This document shows positions 59,129-64,000 of a DNA stretch of 64,000 bases, piece after piece. The notes below the pieces were generated by a model. That model did no database searches. It worked only from the letters and a program-made list of their open reading frames with translations, and was not told the DNA's origin. Source of the stretch: Amycolatopsis suaedae (GTDB lineage Bacteria > Actinomycetota > Actinomycetes > Mycobacteriales > Pseudonocardiaceae); NCBI RefSeq assembly GCF_004214935.1, contig NZ_SFCC01000010.1, positions 186,001 through 250,000 of the forward strand, written 5' to 3'. The translations under genes were made by a program, and so were the position numbers. Position 1 is the stretch's first letter. Every line of letters starts with the position of its first letter.

Positions 59129-62100
59129 CTAGACCCGGACCCTGGTTCTCACTTTGCCGTCCGCGACGTGCAGCACCACGTCGGCGGCCGCGGCGTCCTC
59201 GGCCCGGTGGGTGACCTCGACGACGGTGCGCCCGGCCAGTTCCCGCCGCAGGGTCTGCCGGACGGTCGCGGCGGTGCCTGCGTCCAGGTGCGCGGTGGGC
59301 TCGTCGAGCAGGACGAGGTCGGCGTGGCGTGCCGCGAGCAGCGCCCTGGCCAGCGCGACCCGCTGTGCCTGGCCACCGGACAGCCCGCTGCCGCCGGTGC
59401 CGAGCAGGGTGTCCTGGTCCAGGTCACCGAGGCCGACGCCGGCGAGGACGGCGGCCAGCCGGTCCCGGTCGGCTTCCGGGTCGGCGAGCCGCAGGTTCTC
59501 GGCGACGGTGGTGGCGACGAGTCCCGGCTCCTGCGGCGCCCAGGCCACCCGGGCCGGCACCGTGGCGGTGCCGCGGTCCGGGGGCAGGAAGCCGAGCAGG
59601 GTGGCCAGCAGGGTCGACTTGCCCGCACCGGACGGTCCGGTAACGGCGACCCAGCTGCCCGGCTCGACGGCGAGGTCGACACCACGCAGGACCGGGCGGT
59701 CGGTGTCCGGCCAGCGCAGATCCGCGCCGGTCAGCCGGACGGGGCCGTCGGCGATCGCGGGTTGCTCGGTCTCCGGCAGTGCCGCGAGCCGTGCCCGGGC
59801 TGCCCGCAGCGTCGCCGCGTGCTGGGCGGCGGGTGGCAGCAGGCCGAGTACCTCGATCAGCGCGAGCGGCACGAGGGCGAGCAGCGGGGCGAGAACCGGG
59901 TCGAGTGTCCCGTTCGTGACGGCGGCCGCGGCGAGGTGGACGCTCGCGACGGTGGCCGAGCCGAGCAGCAGGACCAGAAGGGCCTCGCCCGCTCCGGCGC
60001 CGGTGGCGGCGCGGCGTGCCTGCCGGGTCAGCGCGGTGTCGGCGTCGGCGAGGGCGGCTCGGCGGGTCCGGTGGGCGCCGTTGGCGACGAGTTCGGCGGT
60101 GGCGTCGAACAGGGCCTGTACCGAGGCGGCGAGGTCGCGGCGGCCACCGGCGAGCCGTTCGGTGGCCCTGCGATCGGCCCATCGGGTGAGCAGTGGTGCG
60201 GCGACACTGCCGATGATCACCGCTGCGGCGAGCGCGGCTCCGGCGGAGGGCAGGACGATCGTCTGGGTGACGACGGCCGCGGCGGCGACGATGGCGACCA
60301 CCGCGGGCGGCACGATCACCCTCGGCAGGAGGTCGCGGACGGTGTCGACGTCGTCGACCAGCCTGCGCTGCACCTCGTCACGCAGTGCGGCGACGCGAAC
60401 GGGCCCGAGGCGTACCAGCGTGCGCCAGAGGTCCACTCGTAGCCGGGTGGCGATGCGAAGGGCCGCGTCGTGGGTCCGCAGCCGCTCGACGTACCGCAGC
60501 GTGGCCCTGGCCAGGCCGAACGTGCGAACCCCGACGACGGCGACGGTCAGCGTCAGGATCGGCGGCTGCTGGGACGCCTTGGCGATGAGCCAGCCGGACA
60601 CGGCGGTCAGGGCCACCCCGGCCAGCAGTGCTCCCGCCCCGAGCAGCGCGCCGCCTGCCAGTCCCCGGTCGAACAGCCGGTGCCGCCGGGTCGTCCGGGT
60701 GGGCGCGATCGGCCCGGGTACGGCGGCGGGTTCGGCGAGCGGACCGTTCGCGCCGGTGTCCGTCGTGGCGTGTGCGGCGACGACCATGGCGGCGCCGGTC
60801 GCCCGCAGCGCGGCCGTCACCTGTGCCGCGGCGGCTTCGTCGAGGTGTGCGGTGGGTTCGTCGAGCAGCAGCAGCCAGGCGCCGTGCCGGACCCGCAGCA
60901 GTGCCCTGGCGACGGCCACCCGTTGGCGTTGCCCGGTGGACAGCGAGGTCACCGGTGAGTCGAGCAGGCCGGCGATACCGACGGCGTCGAGTACCTCGGT
61001 CAGCTCAGCCGGGGTGGGTTCGGCGTCCCGGTCGGCGAGGGCGAGTTCGAGTTCCGTCCGCACGCTTTCGCCCGCGAAAGCCGGTGCCTGCGGCACCCAG
61101 GCGACCTGGCGGCGCCACGCGGCGAGGTCGACGTCGGCGAGATCGTGACCGCCGATGCGGACGGTGCCGCCGTCCGGCCGGACGAACCCGAGCAGCACGC
61201 CGAGCGTGGTCGACTTGCCCGCGCCGCTGGGTGAGCGCAGCCAGACGGTCTCGCCGGGCCGGACGGTCAGCGACAGGCCGTCCGGAGCGGGGCCGCCGCG
61301 GCGGTCGACTCGCAGGTCACGAACGGTCACCTCGCGGGTCGTCGGCGCGAGTGTCCCGTTCGCGTGCACGGGTTCGTCGAGGATGCCGGTGATGCGACGG
61401 ACGGCTTCGACGCCGTCCTCGCTGGCGTGGAACGCGGCGCCGACGGCGCGGATGGGCTGGAAGCATTCCGGCGCGAGGATCAGCACACCGAGGCCAATGG
61501 CCAGCGACAGGTCGCCGTGAGCCAGGCGCACGCCGATGACCACCGCGACGAGCGCCACCGAGAGGGTCGCGGCGAGTTCGAGGACGAACGCGCTGGCGAA
61601 CGCCGTCCGCAGGGTGGTCACCGTGCTGCGGCGGTGCCGTTCGGAGACCTGGCGGACGACCTCGGCCTGCGCGCGGGCGCGGCGGAACGCGGCGAGCACC
61701 GGCAGCGCGCGCACCAGTTCCAGCAGGCGGCCGGAGAGCTGGTGGGTGGCGTCGGTCGCGCCGGCGACGCGGTCGGCGGTGTACTTGCCGACGAGGATGG
61801 CGAACATCGGCAGCAACGGCACGGTCGCGGCGATGATGACCGCGGACGGCCAGTCGGCGAACAACACGGCGGCACCGGCGCCAAGCGGCACGACCGCGGC
61901 GGTGACGAGCGCGGGCAGGTAGTCGGTGAAGTAGGCGTCCAGCGCGTCGAGGCCCCGGGTGGTGAGGGCGGTCAGCTCGGCGGTGCCGCGCCTGGCCGTC
62001 CACTCCGGACCGAGGCGCAGTGCGTGGTCGATCGCCCGGCCGCGTAGTTCCTCCTTGGCGCCCGCCGCCGCGCGGGCGCCGACCGCTCGCACCGCCCAGC

Positions 62101-62380
62101 TGACCAGTGCCCTGCCGGCGACGACGCCGGCGAGCACGGTCAGCTGGACGGTGCCGGTCGCGTCGCCCCCGACGATCGACGCGAGCACCGAGGCGAGCAG
62201 GAACGCCTGTGCCACCAGGAGAGCGGCGTTGAATCCGGCGAGGACAGCGGTAAGGGCCAACGCCCGGCGCGCCGTTGCCGACAGGGCGGGCAGCGCGCCG
62301 AGCGGGCCTTTCCCCGGCCGCGCGGTGTCCGGCGGGGACACTGTGGCGGGAAGGGGCGCGCGGCGGGGAAGTCCGGTCAT
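59129..62380 (-). CDS. cydDC: Fused CydDC thiol-reductant ABC exporter
   Basis: A 1083-residue fusion of two half transporters. The CydD-like half (1-545) has six helices and an ATPase with Walker A RSPSGAGKSTTLGVL near 383 and signature LSTGQRQRVAVARALL. The CydC-like half (555-1083) has its own helices and Walker A TGPSGAGKSTLLATL near 918 with LSGGQAQRVALARALL. CydDC exports glutathione or cysteine-type thiols and is needed for cytochrome bd assembly. Fusion into one chain is common in actinobacteria. It overlaps the cydB stop by 4 bp. Confidence 0.93.
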   Translation of the reverse strand: MTGLPRRAPLPATVSPPDTARPGKGPLGALPALSATARRALALTAVLAGFNAALLVAQAFLLASVLASIVGGDATGTVQLTVLAGVVAGRALVSWAVRAVGARAAAGAKEELRGRAIDHALRLGPEWTARRGTAELTALTTRGLDALDAYFTDYLPALVTAAVVPLGAGAAVLFADWPSAVIIAATVPLLPMFAILVGKYTADRVAGATDATHQLSGRLLELVRALPVLAAFRRARAQAEVVRQVSERHRRSTVTTLRTAFASAFVLELAATLSVALVAVVIGVRLAHGDLSLAIGLGVLILAPECFQPIRAVGAAFHASEDGVEAVRRITGILDEPVHANGTLAPTTREVTVRDLRVDRRGGPAPDGLSLTVRPGETVWLRSPSGAGKSTTLGVLLGFVRPDGGTVRIGGHDLADVDLAAWRRQVAWVPQAPAFAGESVRTELELALADRDAEPTPAELTEVLDAVGIAGLLDSPVTSLSTGQRQRVAVARALLRVRHGAWLLLLDEPTAHLDEAAAAQVTAALRATGAAMVVAAHATTDTGANGPLAEPAAVPGPIAPTRTTRRHRLFDRGLAGGALLGAGALLAGVALTAVSGWLIAKASQQPPILTLTVAVVGVRTFGLARATLRYVERLRTHDAALRIATRLRVDLWRTLVRLGPVRVAALRDEVQRRLVDDVDTVRDLLPRVIVPPAVVAIVAAAAVVTQTIVLPSAGAALAAAVIIGSVAAPLLTRWADRRATERLAGGRRDLAASVQALFDATAELVANGAHRTRRAALADADTALTRQARRAATGAGAGEALLVLLLGSATVASVHLAAAAVTNGTLDPVLAPLLALVPLALIEVLGLLPPAAQHAATLRAARARLAALPETEQPAIADGPVRLTGADLRWPDTDRPVLRGVDLAVEPGSWVAVTGPSGAGKSTLLATLLGFLPPDRGTATVPARVAWAPQEPGLVATTVAENLRLADPEADRDRLAAVLAGVGLGDLDQDTLLGTGGSGLSGGQAQRVALARALLAARHADLVLLDEPTAHLDAGTAATVRQTLRRELAGRTVVEVTHRAEDAAAADVVLHVADGKVRTRVRV

Positions 62381-63384
62381 GGCGTGTGCACCGGCGGGAT
62401 GTGCTGGGTGCTGATGCGCTTGCGGAACACCCAGTACGTCCAGCCCTGGTACACCAGGACGGCCGGCGCGCCGAAGACCGCGACCCAGGTCATCACGGTG
62501 AGCGTGTACGGGCTCGATGCGGTTTCGGCGACGGTCAGCGTGTTCGCGGGGTCCAGTGTGGACGGCAGGACGTTCGGGTACAGCGCACCGAACAGCGTGA
62601 TCGCGGCCGCGGCGACGGCGACGCCGAGCGCGGCGAACGCCTGACCGTCCCGGTCACCGGCCAGCCGCCACCGCGCGACCAGTCCGGCGACCGGGACGAC
62701 CGCCAGCGGCAGCACCGTCCACAGTGAACCTTCCCGCCACTGCACGAGCAGCAGGAAGCCCACCAGCGGGATCAGTACGACCGGCAGCAGCCGGATGGCC
62801 AGTGCGCGGGCACGCGCTCGCACGTCACCCGCGGTCTTCAGCGCGAGGAACGCCGCACCGTGCGCGAGCGCGAACCCGGCGATGGCCACCGCGCCGAGCA
62901 ACGTCTCCCAGCTCACCGCCGCGAACGGCGAGCCGACCCGGTTGCCCGCGGCGTCCAGCGGCAGGCCGAGCACGGTGGTGGCGAGGACGAGACCGACGCC
63001 GAGCGGGGCCACCCACGAGCTGATCACGATGACGCGGTCCCAGGTGCGCCGCCAGCGCGGCGAGTCGACCTTGCCCCGGTACTCGAACGCGACGCCGCGG
63101 CCGATCAACGCGAGCAGCACCACGAGCAACGGCAGGTAGGCACCGGAGAACAACGAGGCGTACCAGCCGGGGAACGCCGCGAACATCGCGCCGCCGGCGA
63201 CGATGAGCCACACCTCGTTGCCGTCCCAGACCGGGCCGATCGTGTTGATCAGCACCCGCCGCTCGGTGTTGTCGCGGCCGAGCACCGGCAGCAGCATGCC
63301 CACGCCGAAGTCGAAGCCCTCCAGGAAGAGATAACCGAGCCAGAAGACGGCGATGACGCAGAACCAGATAGTTGGAAGGTCCAT
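62377..63384 (-). CDS. cydB: Cytochrome bd ubiquinol/menaquinol oxidase subunit II
   Basis: A 335-residue membrane protein with about nine helices. The diagnostic first block IWFCVIAVFWLGYLFLEGFD followed by FGVGMLLPVLG, then NTIGPVWDGNEVWLIVAGGA and MFAAFPGWYASLFSGAYLPL, is complete. It forms the oxidase with CydA and lets cells respire at low oxygen. Its start is 233 bp from the cydA stop, an unusual gap in a cyd operon; a separate promoter may lie there. It overlaps cydDC by 4 bp. Confidence 0.96.
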   Translation of the reverse strand: MDLPTIWFCVIAVFWLGYLFLEGFDFGVGMLLPVLGRDNTERRVLINTIGPVWDGNEVWLIVAGGAMFAAFPGWYASLFSGAYLPLLVVLLALIGRGVAFEYRGKVDSPRWRRTWDRVIVISSWVAPLGVGLVLATTVLGLPLDAAGNRVGSPFAAVSWETLLGAVAIAGFALAHGAAFLALKTAGDVRARARALAIRLLPVVLIPLVGFLLLVQWREGSLWTVLPLAVVPVAGLVARWRLAGDRDGQAFAALGVAVAAAAITLFGALYPNVLPSTLDPANTLTVAETASSPYTLTVMTWVAVFGAPAVLVYQGWTYWVFRKRISTQHIPPVHTP

Positions 63385-63414
63385 TCAGCTGCCCTCCCGC
63401 GCCCGAACGGGCCA

Positions 63415-63430
63415 TGTGTCACGTGAAACG
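63415..63430. promoter_or_regulatory. parS-like 16-mer in cydA-cydB gap
   Basis: TGTGTCACGTGAAACG matches the ParB-binding consensus TGTTTCACGTGAAACA at 14 of 16 positions, keeping the TCACGTGA core. It overlaps nothing coding. A chance hit or another regulator site is possible. Confidence 0.35.
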
Positions 63431-63443
63431 TGATTTCCCCAAG

Positions 63444-63486
63444 TTGTGCACAAGTGTCCGAGTTGTCCACAGATTTCTGTGGATAT
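63444..63486. promoter_or_regulatory. Cluster of three DnaA-box-like 9-mers
   Basis: TTGTGCACA at 63444-63452, TTGTCCACA at 63463-63471 (the actinobacterial DnaA consensus) and ATATCCACA on the minus strand at 63478-63486. The last two face each other within CCACAGATTTCTGTGG, a 7-bp-arm inverted repeat. They may be DnaA sites or an operator for cydB. Confidence 0.4.
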
Positions 63487-63617
63487 CTCGCCGTCACCCT
63501 TCCGGGGCCCCACCCCCCGATACGCTGGGTGCGGGGCCGGCCCCCAGGGACGGGCGGGGGGTGCCGGGGTGCTGGTACGGGCGAATGTGCTGGTCAGCGG
63601 CATGATCAGTGGGCTTC

Positions 63618-64000
63618 CTAGTAGGCGAAGGCGAGTGCGTCGTTCGGCTTCGCGCCGCCGGGGTCGTCGGGGTTGGCCGGGTCGGCCGGGGGTTTCGGCG
63701 GCATCACTCCATCCACACCCCCGCGGACGTACTTGCGCAGCAGGTAGACCTCGACCACACCGAGAACGAGGTAGACGGTCGTCAGCGCGATCAGTGAGGT
63801 GAGCACCTCGCCGACGCTCAGGTTCGACACGGCGCGGGCGGTGAACATCCACACTCCGTCGATCCCGGTCGGGTTCGGCACCACGACAAACGGCTGCCTG
63901 CCCATCTCGGTGAAGATCCAGCCCGCGCTGTTGGCGGCGAACGGCGTCACGATGCCAGCGAGCATGATCCGCGGGAACCATCTGCTGTCCGGGATACGGC
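63618..64000 (-). CDS. cydA: Cytochrome bd oxidase subunit I, C-terminal part (5' end outside window)
   Basis: The last 127 or so residues only. DSRWFPRIMLAGIVTPFAAN, SAGWIFTEMGRQPFVV and the helix LTSLIALTTVYLVLGVVEVY match the CydA C terminus, with WIFTEMGRQPW-type motif intact except that the final W is F. A Pro/Asp-rich tail (PPADPANPDDPGGAKPND) ends it. The frame is open to the right edge. It carries the hemes and quinol site in the part outside the window. Confidence 0.93.
   Translation of the reverse strand, partial: RIPDSRWFPRIMLAGIVTPFAANSAGWIFTEMGRQPFVVVPNPTGIDGVWMFTARAVSNLSVGEVLTSLIALTTVYLVLGVVEVYLLRKYVRGGVDGVMPPKPPADPANPDDPGGAKPNDALAFAY

Overview
The window is GC-rich (about 70 percent by eye), densely coded, and shows actinobacterial hallmarks: an EspG/PPE/DUF3558 ESX-associated gene set, AfsR-type regulators, a fused CydDC exporter, an F420-type LLM oxidoreductase, type I pantothenate kinase and many GTG starts. 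Intergenic palindromes built on GTGAAGGCCACCTTCAC and the mix of families point to a Pseudonocardiaceae actinomycete of the Amycolatopsis/Lentzea/Saccharothrix kind. The genus is inference. No tRNA, rRNA, CRISPR array, transposase or phage gene was seen.

Layout. 0-3.8 kb: the end of a DUF6541-like membrane protein, a repeat-filled gap of about 600 bp, an LLM oxidoreductase, a HAD hydrolase and an acylglycerol-phosphate-type acyltransferase. 4-22 kb: a large cell-envelope glycan or glycolipid locus. Its minus-strand arm holds an AftB-like GT-C transferase, a DUF6541 protein, a flippase-like LPG-synthase-TM protein and a compact six-gene acyl module (LuxC, LuxE, AMP-ligase, FabG-type SDR, acyl carrier protein, LpxA-like acyltransferase). 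A divergent plus-strand pair (DegT/StrS aminotransferase and Gfo/Idh/MocA dehydrogenase) faces it. A second minus-strand group follows: hexapeptide acyltransferase, GT4, NAD-sugar epimerase and another DegT aminotransferase, with a secreted FG-GAP protein downstream. The likely product is a surface glycan or glycolipid carrying an amino sugar N-acylated from an ACP. LuxC/LuxE without luciferase is the most unusual part of the window.

22-28 kb: two tandem secreted DUF4360 proteins, a translationally coupled ESX-linked set (WXG-like protein, DUF3558 lipoprotein, PPE protein, EspG) without secretion machinery, and a GT39 glycosyltransferase. 28-35 kb: an AfsR/SARP regulator with an MFS exporter, a TetR regulator with a multi-half-site operator and a frameshifted partner gene, and L-2-hydroxyglutarate oxidase. 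35-39 kb: four tandem double-domain DUF3558 lipoproteins, two of which share recent near-identical DNA. 39-54 kb: mostly housekeeping genes (serS, pheA, coaA, TenA, haloalkane dehalogenase, septum-formation protein, small metalloprotease, DUF1232, DUF2252, MFS, macro domain) and a trio resembling E. coli yjfM-yjfC-yjfL. 54-64 kb: two cytosolic proteins of unknown role, a sortase-like protein lacking the catalytic cysteine, a NarL-type response regulator and GAF histidine kinase, and the cytochrome bd locus (cydDC, cydB, and cydA running off the right edge). The 233-bp gap between cydB and cydA carries DnaA-box-like and parS-like sequences.
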